DNA from: Blasia pusilla | Lineage: Eukaryota; Marchantiophyta; Marchantiopsida; Blasiales | DNA length: 64,000 bases | Direction of reading: 5' to 3' | Assembly: GCA_050084515.1 (NCBI GenBank) | Contig: CM114272.1 | Span: 32,922,001-32,986,000, forward strand | In this document: positions 11,989-22,143 of the stretch, piece after piece | Layout: every line of letters begins with the position of its first letter | How positions within the stretch are numbered: the stretch's first letter is position 1 | Program-made: the position numbers and the translations under genes | Notes under the pieces: generated by a model | What the model was told of the DNA's origin: nothing | What the model saw: only the letters and a program-made list of their open reading frames with translations | Databases searched by the model: none

Positions 11989-12228
11989 TCATCGCTTCAT
12001 CGCAAAGTGTTCACTGCACAATCGGGAGAAGATTTCGGATCGAAGGTACTCGCAGATCATGTTGCGAATCTTTACAACCTCTCGACGCCATGGAAGAGAA
12101 AGTGTTGGGTCTATACACACTTCACCGTAAACACCCACCATGACATCTTGTCCCGAGTTCAGGTGTAAATGTGGTCCCATGGAGATTCTTGTATTAACTA
12201 ATCTATCGCATGCCTTCTTGATCTGCAT
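11989..12228 (-). pseudogene. isolated open frame of unknown origin
   Basis: This is a 79-codon minus-strand frame with a protein-like composition (contains GPHLHLNSGQDVMVGVYGE, then LPWRREVVKI). It lies upstream of the EthD-like pair. No homologous pattern is recognised and no splice partner was found. It could be an exon of an unseen gene or a remnant. The overlapping plus-strand frame (11,866-12,168) has no better support. Confidence 0.2.
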
Positions 12229-12229
12229 G

Positions 12230-12904
12230 AGGTAAGAAAATGTTTTTTTTTTTTACACCTAGCACCTCAATTACGAAGAAGAAAGTATTTCATATGTTAT
12301 TTGAAGTTTGAATTTATGTGGAACAACATTAGTTTCCTTCTTTTTCACATGCTATACATTAATAAAAGCTTTTCAAACACTTTTTTACTTATCGTGAATC
12401 GGACTGGCACCTTACAAGTGAGTCCTCTCGTGAAGAGCAGTTAATTAATGATACATGTTTTAAAATTAAAATGAACCAGTACAAGTAGTTTTGAATTATA
12501 TCCTGTAATTAATTCTCAAGTTTTAAATTATTTTTTGTCATAATTTAGTTGGCATGAACCTTAAAAAAATAATTCTAAATTTTCAAATGAGAAAATTTAA
12601 TTCAAAGGTATAAGACTCTAGAGAATTTCCTAAGGAAAGATGTTTGAATTTGAGTTAATTATAATTAATTAAGGATTATTATGAATAAAAAATTAATTAC
12701 TATAGTGTCTAGTATTTTTAATTTCTAATTAATTTATTTTTTTAATTTTAGTATATTTATTTTTTAATATTTTAAATTAATTTTGAAATATCTTCTTGAT
12801 TCAAAACACGAAAAATTCTATTGACTAAAAGTACCAATAGGAAAGGAATTTGAAAAATTTTCTATTCCCATCATGCTACTTCCGAGGAATATAATATTCT
12901 ACAA
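12230..12904. other. very AT-rich intergenic DNA
   Basis: Dominated by runs of a and t with 'taattaatt' phrases; no gene, repeat unit or regulatory site stands out. It forms the left flank of the 5'-truncated LINE. Confidence 0.6.
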
Positions 12905-14800
12905 TCGGCTTGTGCCACACGTCAAGGTGATCCCATGGGTGGCCCACTCTTTGCCATTGCCCACTTTCGTGCCCTTCGAGCATCTGCGCAAGCATTTCCA
13001 TCTTGTCTTTTCCCTTCTATTGCTGATGACACTCACATTATAGGTCCTCTTTCTGAAGTGGTTCCTGCTTATACCCATTTCGTGCAGCAACTCTCTTTCT
13101 TAAACCTTAAAGTCCAACCTAGTAAATGTGAAGTATGGTCTCCTTCATGCCTTCCCTCAACATTCACCCCACCTACTCTTGATTTTCCCATCTACATTGA
13201 AGGGGTTAGGGTTCTTGGGGTCCCAATTGGTTTCATCGACTATGTCTCAAAGTTCTTGAATGAGGCCCTTTTGAAAGACGTGGAATGGCTTCATTTGTTA
13301 CCTCATCTAGGGATCCCCAAGTGGCTTATGGGATTCTCTCCCAATGTTTTCTACGACGTCCTTCCTACCTTCTTCGCACTTGTCCTCCCACTTCAAGGTT
13401 CTTACATCGGTTGGCCTCTTTTGATGCTTCTATCTTGGCAACTTTTGGTCAACTTCTTGGCCCGAATATCTTTGAGGGAGAGGATGGTGTCTTTGCTTCA
13501 CTACAAGCTATCTTGCCTATTTCTTTTGGAGGGGTGGGACTGTCCTCCACAGTCGCATTTGCTCCTATAACCTTTTTGGGGAGTTGGGCGTTGGTAGCAC
13601 CGATTATGGCTCCGAGGTTTCTCCAAGGAGATACACCTATCTTGATGGATCATATCGCCCATGTAGAGGAGGGGGACTTGTTATTTCAACAAAAACTAAG
13701 ATCTGCACAAACTCTTCTTCCTCTTGCTACACAAGCAATTCTACCCCCTTTCAATCAATTGATTACGGAAGGGCTTGATTGACTTCAAGAGCATATCTCC
13801 GAGAATCTGCATCAAATCAACTTTTCCAGCATTCTCTTTGAGGCATCCTCTAACGCTCATCGAGCTCGTCTACGTTGATATGCGGGTACTGGAGCGGAGG
13901 CATGGCTTACTGGAAATCCTCTTATTCTTCCATTTCGTCTTCCTCGAAGTACATTCTCGACAGCTTTGCAATTATGTCTTGGACTTCCCCATCCTTCATT
14001 GTTAGGTGTACCGAATTTCGTATGTGGGGATCCCATTGATGCCAAGGGTATCCATATTCTCCGATGTGCACATGGTGGAGAACAAGCGGCCACCCATGAT
14101 GTCATTAGAGAGGCGGTAGCATTGGTGGCTCGTACTACAAGATACATCATTGGGCAAGAGCAACTCCATGTCCTACCTTCAACCACACAAGCAACCTCTC
14201 GTCGGAAAGTGGATCTTGTTATGTCTCGAGGTGGATTCCGGACACTAGGTGATGTGGTGGTTGCTGATCCAACACGTTCTGACTTGGTGTGTCGAGCCGC
14301 ACATACCAAAGGTTTGGCGGCCAAAGCTGTAGCAAGAATCAAGGAGTTAAGTTATGTTGTGAGACATGTGATTGATGGATTTATTCCTTTTGCAGTGGAA
14401 GTATTCGGTCATTTACATGTGTCTTTTGATACTTTCCTGAAAACATGTGCTCACCACTCCTTCGCGAATCATCACCTTGCCCCTTCCCGTAGTCCTTCTC
14501 TCTCTGTAGTTACTACTTATTTTCGGCAATGCATCTCAGTGGCCTTACAACGTGCACAAGCCTAGACATTGATACGTCATGCGGAGATGGTGGGAGTCGC
14601 TCGCCTCGTCGTCCATTCACGTTTGACCAACCAATCGTGTTCTTGTTAGATTTGTTTCAAGCTATCAATCCTGTAGCTCGTTGAGTCGGTGTTTGCGTTG
14701 GCTAGCTACCATTTTCTTTTTTGCATTTTTTTATGCATTTTTTGACTCCTCTTTTGAGATGTAATTACCTTTCTTTGTCCTCTTTTGAGGTTTAATTTAT
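12905..14800 (+). mobile_element. LINE family 1, copy 1, 5'-truncated and frameshifted
   Basis: Begins inside the reverse transcriptase with RQGDPMGGPLFAIAHFRAL and the catalytic-type SIADDTHIIGP (ADD motif). It then continues in three different frames: 12,909-13,290, 13,285-13,782 and about 13,870-14,562. The 3' part has the C-terminal region typical of this plant LINE type: GLPHPSLLGV, a CGDPIDAKGIHILRCAHGGE cysteine/histidine segment, RRKVDLVMS, DVVVADPTRSDLV and the closing VALQRAQA. Frame changes near 13,290 and 13,860 mean it is dead. The 3' UTR shared with copy 2 ends near 14,800. The 5' end near 12,905 is consistent with incomplete reverse transcription. Confidence 0.85.
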
Positions 14801-16150
14801 CATGAAGTGGATATACTCAAGAGGAAAGGAATTTCAAACATGAAGAGTCATTCTCCAATAATTATATAATTCTTTTCTTTTTTCATATATAATTAAAAAA
14901 AATGTAAGTTATTAGAAGAGAAGAATACTCTTCTTTCTTTTACTCCATTCTTTAAGTTCCCTCTTTTTACCTCAAACGGTTTTCCTATTACACCCTTTTA
15001 TACAAAATTTCTCCTTTTGCTCTTTTAAATAAGAAGGTTAGGGAATTTTGAATCGTGATGATGATCTCATTAATACCACTTGTTAATTTTTTTCTCTAAA
15101 ACTAAAATAAACATGAGTTTTTATATGTAAATTCACTATAATTAGAAAAAAAAGTTATTAGGAGAAAAGAAGTTTTATTTTTTTCTTAAATAAGAAGATT
15201 GGGGGATTTTGAATAGTGTATTATGGAATTTTTTTCCAAAAAAATATAGGGGAATGTGAAAAGGAGATTTTAGGGATATTTTTCCAATTGAATTCAAAAG
15301 ATATAACACATAAGAGATTAAGAAGGGAATTAAATGAGGGAAACAAATTTTCTAAGGATGAAATCATACTACTATCTTAGGTCAAGAACATGTGAATGAA
15401 AACCATGTAAGAAATTCATCCTTGAAGCTTGTCTCATGTATTTTTGATATTATCTTATAGTGAGTTAAAAGGTTGGATGAGGATAAGATTTTAGTAATCA
15501 GATTAGAACATGATTTCTTTTGCTAAAAATGAAGGTTATTTCTTCAAATTTTTGATAAAAAAATGATGATTCGAATTTAAATTTGATACTGATGACTTAG
15601 CTATTAGAGTAAATTTTATTTAAAAATATTTAGATTCTATAAAAGTTTCTCAATCTTCCAAATTCTTCTTTGTGCTCATTATCTTTTCTCATTTCAAAAT
15701 TTAAATTTATTTCCTTAAAGTTTCCTTAAAAAAAATTCTGGAATTTCAATTTTGAAGTTTACTTTGAGGGAAAATTAAGTACTACTTTGGGGAAAAAAAG
15801 AAAAAGGGATAGTAAGAGAATGATGGGACAAGAATTATTCTTTTTAAATGATAAAATTAATTTTCTTTCCATTATTTTTATATTTCAAGCTTGGTCGGAG
15901 GAAAATTTTAACTATATATTGGAAAAAATTAAGTTATTCTCTTTCCTTAATTGCAAGATGGGGATTGGAAAAGGAAACAATAACTTATTTTTTCCCCAAT
16001 TATTGAGGAAAATCTATAATTTTTTTTCAAAGGGAAGTAAGAGATCCATTATCATTAATATTCAAGAGTAGAAATCTATTTCTACTATTTTTTGGTCATC
16101 TTTTTTAATATTAAAATGTAGAAATTCACAGTATGTCCAATAACTTCACA
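14800..16150. other. very AT-rich intergenic DNA between two inverted LINE copies
   Basis: About three quarters a or t, with many a/t homopolymers. The single 94-codon frame at 15,787-16,071 is low-complexity (KRKRDSKR, then N/I/F-rich) and looks like chance. No structure was found linking the two flanking LINE copies. Confidence 0.5.
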
Positions 16151-16154
16151 TTAG

Positions 16155-18125
16155 CATTCTCCATAAGAATTGCAAAAAGAAAATGGCAACAATCCAAAAT
16201 AAAAATCAACTCCACAACCTACACAATTAATAGCTTGAAAAAAATCCGACACAAACACTAGTAGTTGATCACATATGAATGGACGACGAGGCGAGAGGTT
16301 ACCAACTACTTTGGCTCAACATATCAACACCAATGCTTGTGCACGTTGCAGTGCCACCAAGATGTATTGATGAAAATAGGTAGTAACCATGGAGAGAGAA
16401 GGACTTGGAGAAGAGATGAGTCGATGGTTCTTAAGGGAATAGCTAGCACATATTTTCACGATAATATCAAAAATACGTACAAGTGCCCAAAAACGTCCAC
16501 TCCAAAAGAAATAATCCCATCGGTTGCATGTCTCACCGTTTAACTTAGCTCTTTGATTCTTATTCCCATATAAATTTTGGAACCTTTCGTATATGAGCCT
16601 AACATACCAACTCATCCAATAAACAAAAGCCACCTCGGAACATTACAAGATCAAGTCTTTGACATGAGGCTTCTTGTATATTAGAAGGCAAGACATGGTG
16701 CTTCTCTTGCCCAGTGACGTACCCTATAGTATGAGCGACTTATACTATTGCCTCTCTAATCACATTATGGATTATCATTCATTCTCCATTATGTACATAT
16801 AAGAGAATGTGAAAACCCTTTGCATCAATGGGCTCCTTGCATACTTAATTAGGCATATTAAGAAGACAATGACAAGGAAGTCAACTGCAAAGTCGTCAAG
16901 AATATACTCCATGGAAGAAAAATGAAAGAATAAGAGGATTTTTCAATAGAGCAAATGCTTACACTTGTACCTATATATAAACCCATACAAGCTCAAAGAG
17001 AGGATGCATCACAGAACATCTTGAAAAATCTGTTTTGGTGCAAATTCTTAGAGATGAGCTCTTGAAGTCAATCAAACCTATACGTCATGAATCGATTGAA
17101 AAGGTTAGAAATTATTGTGTAGCAAGAGGAAGAAGAGCCCAAGAAAATCTTAGATATTGTTGGAATAATAGGTCTTTCTCCGCTACATATAAAAGCCAGA
17201 TGATTCATCAAGATAAGTGCATATCCTTGGAGAAACCTTTAATTCATAATCAAGGCAACCAAAGCCCAACTACATAAAAAAAAAGTTGTTGGTATAGATG
17301 TAACTCTAGAGGAATGCTCCACACCTCCAAAAGGAATAGGCAAAACAGTTTATCATTAAACTAAGACCCTTTAAAACTAAGGCTTCTATATCTTTTAAAA
17401 GGACCTTATTCCAAGAACTTACATATATAGTCTATGAAGCCAATTGGAATACCAAGCATTCCAACCCCTTTGATACAAATGGTTAAACTAGGAGTAAGTG
17501 GGATGAATGTTGAGGGAAGGATGAAGGAGACCATACTCGACATTTACTAGGTTGGACTTTAAGGTATAAGATAGAGAGTTTCTCTACAAAATGGGTATGA
17601 GCACAAAAGGAGGACCTATAATATGGGTTTTTTCAACAATCTACAAAAAGAGAAAAGATGGAAATGCTTGGGATAATGTTAGGAGGGAAAAAATGCAATG
17701 GAAGAAAGTGGGCCACTCATGGAATATCTATTATATGTTTATTGAAGAATAATATATTCTTTGGAAGTATGATGAGAATAGATGATGAGCATATCATAGG
17801 CATAGAAGGAGTGGACAAATAGAACAAGACTCGTTAGTTATCATGTAGAGTGCAACTCCTCAAATATATTCCTAATTGAATTGAATGCCTTAGCCATATC
17901 AACTTGAATCGCTACTAAATTTGGATGAATAGCAAGAGTGGAACATATCCAATAAACGAGTGTCTCACAACTACCAAGGGTGGCCTCTCCAAACTCATGA
18001 GAAACTAAGTAGGCACTAAAGTAGGGCTGAAACTTCAAGCAGAGTTATGGACTAACCAAGAGGTGTAAAACCTTTCCAATAGCAAAAAGGCAAACATCAA
18101 AAGGAGTATTATCCATAGCCAATAG
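16155..18125 (-). mobile_element. LINE family 1, copy 2, heavily decayed, inverted relative to copy 1
   Basis: Reading the minus strand from 18,125, the order is: DVCLFAIGKVLHLLVSP and VDMAKAFNSI (reverse transcriptase, 18,125-17,841), then the sequence matching copy 1 around its GGPLF and ADD segments (17,720-17,640), then matches to copy 1 13,040-13,290 (17,600-17,300). The closing segment is at 16,560-16,316 (SPSPSLSMVTTYFHQY, VALQRAQA). The 3' UTR matches copy 1 down to about 16,155. Many indels and a deleted middle make it non-functional. It carries more 5' RT sequence than copy 1. Confidence 0.8.
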
Positions 18126-18683
18126 ACAAAAATCCCCAAAAGTCAAGAAATAGAGTACAAAAAATCTCTCATCGTAATTTTTGTATACACCTTTTATAGA
18201 GAGATAAAGCTACTTGCAAAAATTTTCAAGATAAAGTAATCACAAAGATACTAAAAAACATTATTTGATAAATTATCTATTGATAAGCAAGGAATATGAA
18301 GAATCGTCATTCTAAAAACCTCGAAGTTAAGTTCTAGGTTAAGATCCATTGTATAGTCTTCCACAAGATCTAATGAATCACCACTTGAAGCAAGGTAAAG
18401 AGCTTCTAAGAGTGTGATTGTGTTCATACTTGGAGCCGCCAAAGAGAGAGCCTCAATGCTCAAGCCGCACAAGAAACCTCACTAACTTGCCCCAAAAGTA
18501 GACAATGTCATATTAGAGGTCTTCCATGATTTGTACATTGATTGGGATAAGGTGTTGTGAAGGCCTTTGCTTGAAATAAATGCTCGTTGGTAAGATAAAG
18601 TAATCACAGGGTTTACCCTTACCAAACGAGCATTTATTTTCAAGATAAAGTAATCACAAAGATTTTTCCAATTCCTTAACCTA

Positions 18684-18688
18684 AAGGG
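18684..18688 (+). repeat. target-site duplication, left (aaggg)
   Basis: The five bases 'aaggg' directly before the left LTR are repeated directly after the right LTR at 22,139-22,143. Five bases is the usual duplication size for Ty1/copia integration. Confidence 0.75.
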
Positions 18689-19001
18689 TATTGAAGACTG
18701 AGTTGTAGGCAAGCTCATCAAACATCCGAAGTACTACATTTGATACTCACACAAAGTAGGAAAGCTTAATCTTGGTCAGTTAATTAAGAACGATTATCTT
18801 TTCTAGGATTAGTTAACCATATTCAATTTAACTCGAGACTATGGTTAGGATTAGGATTAGGGTTACTTGTACATACCCTATATAATTGAGAAGGGGATCA
18901 ACCTCCATTCATTCTCTCATTGCAAAATCTTGTTCTCCATTGTGGTGTGTAAGTGTGAGAGCCGTATCCCATCAATTATGCTTATTTAGCAATTTTCTAT
19001 A
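18689..19001 (+). repeat. copia copy 1, left LTR (313 bp)
   Basis: Starts 'tattgaag' (from an ancestral tgttgaag) and ends 'attttctata'. It aligns over its length to the right LTR at 21,832-22,138 and to the LTR at 61,304-61,616. It contains a 'cctatataattgag' TATA-type promoter segment and a telomere-like 'ggattagggtt' phrase that is part of the LTR. Confidence 0.88.
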
Positions 19002-20466
19002 TGATATTAAAGTGATATGAGAACATCAATTGAAATTTTGGTGTTTGAAGAGAGAAGAGAGGCAAGAGAATGCATAATTTCAATTTGGGGCAAGAAAATC
19101 TCAATCAGAGCTCGATGGCAGACGATTTCAGATGGAGTTGTAAGAGTGACAAAACTTTGGAGGCATTTTTTAGGGTTTTCTTGGTCGATTTAACAATTTG
19201 GGTCCGTGTCATCTAAAACAACCCTGAAGGTTGATTCAGACCATCTTGTAGAGCTCTTTGAGAAATTTCCAACGCATCCAAAATCATTCAATTTTGACAT
19301 TCTGAGCTCTTGTGACAACAATTTTAGTGTAGAAAAGTGCAATTAGTGAAGGAAAATTATGCAATTTGCTCTCTACATGTCAATTTCGACTAATTCTTCC
19401 ACATAGTTGGTCAATTTTGGTAGATTTTAGGTCAATTTCTAAATATGAGTGATCTATGCTTAAATTGGAATAATGGAGAGTTTGAAATTATGTTTTGTGA
19501 GTAAAATCATTCTCAATGGAATATTACTCAATAACAATCATAAGGGAGAAGCTAGATAAGCAAATTAGAATTTTTGGAAATTTCGTATAATATGATTTCT
19601 CATGGATCAAGAACTATGGGAGCTTCTTATAGGTGATGAGGCCAAACCAAAAGGTGGCTCAACAAACTTGAATGTTCTCACTTGGAACAAACGTGCAAAG
19701 CAAGGAATCCACCACATTTCAATAACGATCAGTTGGCCAATGCTTGGTCATATTGAAGATATTGATACTTTGAATGAGGCATGAGGCCTGAGATGCATTG
19801 GAAAAGCTATTTTAGATATCTGTAAAGGTTAGAAAGCTTCAATTGAAAAAAAAATTGAACAAAGTAAGGAAATGATCGCAAAGCATCAATGACTATGTTT
19901 TGAGCGTAAGATATTTGTTGATCAATTGAATAGCATTCGAGTAATTATAGAATATAATGATTTTATTTTGTTCACTCTTCCAAGCCTTCCAAAAGATTAC
20001 AAGTCTTTTGAGAAGTATCCAATCTTTCAAGAGTTAGTCTCATTGTAATTAGTAAGGAGATGCGCCTCGTGGGCAACGATAGCTTGTCTGGTATGCAAGA
20101 GAGTGCACTATTTATATGTTATGGATCAAATAGAGACAAAGATCATGGTAGAAGCTTTCATAGTTGTGATGCATATCAAGTATATGGAGGGAGAGACACT
20201 CAACGTAACTTCATTGAATCAATTACAAACCAATTATCTAATACAATCACAAGGTGGTGATGATGGGAACCCTTGGGGTTGAGCTAGGTCAGCAATAGAG
20301 GATTCTAAGATCTTGCAATTATTGTGGGGCAAAGGATCATTATGCAAAGTTTTGCTTCAAGAAGAAGGCATATATGAGAACATGAGTCTTATAACAATAA
20401 AACTATGTGGAACAACTACACCAAGTATAATATCATAAACAATAATATTCACAAACTAAGCACCTC

Positions 20467-20892
20467 TTGATCATGACTCATCATATGGGAGTAGTGGTCA
20501 AGAAAGACTGGACAACAGATAAGTATATCGACTCTAGTGCCTCAAATCACATGACCTTACAAGCTAAATGGTTCAATAATAAGAAGCCGATGAAAGATCC
20601 TGCAATAATGCTCACAGGAGCTAATACTCAACATCATATCACGTATACCGGTAAAATTCCCATAGCATTAGATGGTCTATACGCTCTTAGAAATATTCTC
20701 TATATTCTTACCACTACAAGAAATTTGATCTCTATAGGACTGACAACAGAACATGATTATAAGATGAAATTTAACATAGATGGTTATTTCATTGAAAGAA
20801 TGGATGACCAGACTATGATAGTCAAAGGAACAAGATCTAACACAATGTTCAAATTAGATGTTTCTATGCTAGGGATTCAAATAGCAATGTAG
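20467..20892 (+). pseudogene. copia copy 1 protease-region fragment
   Basis: This is a 141-codon frame carrying YIDSSASNHMT, the place of the aspartic protease motif (usually DSGAS), with serine in place of the glycine. It is followed by the GKIPIALDGLYAL and NILYILTTTRNLISIG segments seen in copia pol. The same block is at 63,142-63,469 in copy 2. The missing glycine and surrounding stops make an active protease unlikely. Confidence 0.75.
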
Positions 20893-21341
20893 AGTCAAAA
20901 TTGCCAACAAATCATAGATCTAAATATGTGACATAAGAGAATTAGGCATATGAATCTTTAAATATTACAGAGTCTTTCATTATGCAATCTTGTAATAGGA
21001 CTTCATAAATTATCAAGTCTTATTATGTTAGAGATATGTCATGCTTCTCAATTTGGAAAACAAGCTAGATTTCCATTTCCAAAGCAAGGTAGAAAAATAT
21101 CCAGGATATTGGAATTGATTCATAGTGATCTGTGGACATCATCATAACATAGCCTTATAGGTTTCATTTATTGATGACTTCTCTAAGTATGTATGGATAT
21201 ACTTTCTGGAAGCCAAGTGAGAAGTATTCTTAGTGTTCCATACATCCCGAATTTTGGTAGAGACTCGACAACATATTCAGGTTCTTGACACACCGGATAT
21301 GTTCTCATATCTAGGCTGAACAACATATTCTCAAGATATGA

Positions 21342-21382
21342 AATTATCTATTTAATTTGGTGCCCAAATTAAATAGATAATT
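21342..21382 (+). repeat. perfect 19-bp inverted repeat, 3-nt loop, inside copia copy 1
   Basis: The arms 21,342-21,360 and 21,364-21,382 are exact reverse complements, separated by 'tgc'. They sit in the rearranged segment between the integrase and RNase H remnants where the reverse transcriptase should be. Confidence 0.95.
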
Positions 21383-21831
21383 GGGTAGAAAGCGTGTTTG
21401 ATAGACACTCAACATCTAGTCATTCATTTACCTTGGGAAGTGTAGTTATAAGTTGGCTTCAAAGAAGCAACCTATAGTTGCTTTATCTTCAACAAAGATT
21501 GAGTACAGAGGAGCAACCAATATATAGCATGTGAGGCGATGAGGCTTCATCCGATTAAGTGTTAGTAACTTAGGACCTAGTGTAATATATGCAAATAATA
21601 TTAATAGCATCAAGCTTGCTAATAATCCTATGTTTCATGCTTGAACAAAGCATGTTGAGGTGCACTACCATTTTATAAAAGAAAAGTGCTCGTAAGAGAA
21701 ATTAATCTCGTGTACATAGGTACATATCATCAAAATTTTGAAATCTTTACAAACGCATTATCTAAACATAAATTTGGGATGTTAAGAAACGATTTAAGTG
21801 TTAGAGATATCGATATGAGTTTGAGGGAGAG

Positions 21832-22138
21832 TATTGAAGTCTGAGTTATAATCAAGTTCATCGATATCCAAAATGCTATATTTGGTACTCACACAAAGTA
21901 CGAAATCTTAATCTTGGTTAGTTAGTTAAGCACATCGTAACTATGGTTAGTTAACCACAATCAATTTAACTCGAGACTATAGTTAGGAATATGATTAGGG
22001 TTTCTTGTACATAGCCTATACAATCGAGAAGGGAACCAGCCTCACTCATTTTCTCATTGCAAAAATTTTTTCTTCATGATGATGTGTGAGTGTGAGAGTC
22101 GTATCCTATCAGTTATGTTTTTTTAGCAATTTTCTACG
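21832..22138 (+). repeat. copia copy 1, right LTR (307 bp)
   Basis: Starts 'tattgaagtctgag' directly after a purine-rich 'gagtttgagggagag' tract and ends 'ttttctacg'. It aligns to the left LTR with substitutions and small indels. 'aaggg' follows immediately. Confidence 0.88.
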
Positions 22139-22143
22139 AAGGG
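22139..22143 (+). repeat. target-site duplication, right (aaggg)
   Basis: Matches the five bases before the left LTR exactly, which fixes the element's ends at 18,689 and 22,138. Confidence 0.75.

Larger units (their letters stand above)
18689..22138 (+). mobile_element. Ty1/copia retrotransposon, copy 1, internally deleted
   Basis: This is a 3.45-kb element with both LTRs. Internal order: a degenerate primer site after the left LTR; gag remnants from about 19,520 with a zinc knuckle of type CNYC-x4-H-x4-C (about 20,314-20,360); a protease-like frame (20,467-20,892) with YIDSSASNHMT; a pre-integrase and integrase stretch with FGKQARFPFPKQG and ELIHSDLW (about 20,935-21,235); a disrupted junction; an RNase H piece (CSYKLASKKQPIVALSSTKIEY, split by stops) at about 21,430-21,830; and a polypurine tract at 21,820-21,831. 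The reverse transcriptase is missing, and a perfect hairpin lies at 21,342-21,382 in the gap. Stops and frameshifts throughout make it non-autonomous. Confidence 0.88.

Noticed and set aside
18846-18875. Telomere-like 'ggattagggtt' repeats, also near 61,465
   Set aside because: They are part of the copia LTR and appear in all three LTR copies, so they are not a telomere or interstitial telomeric array.
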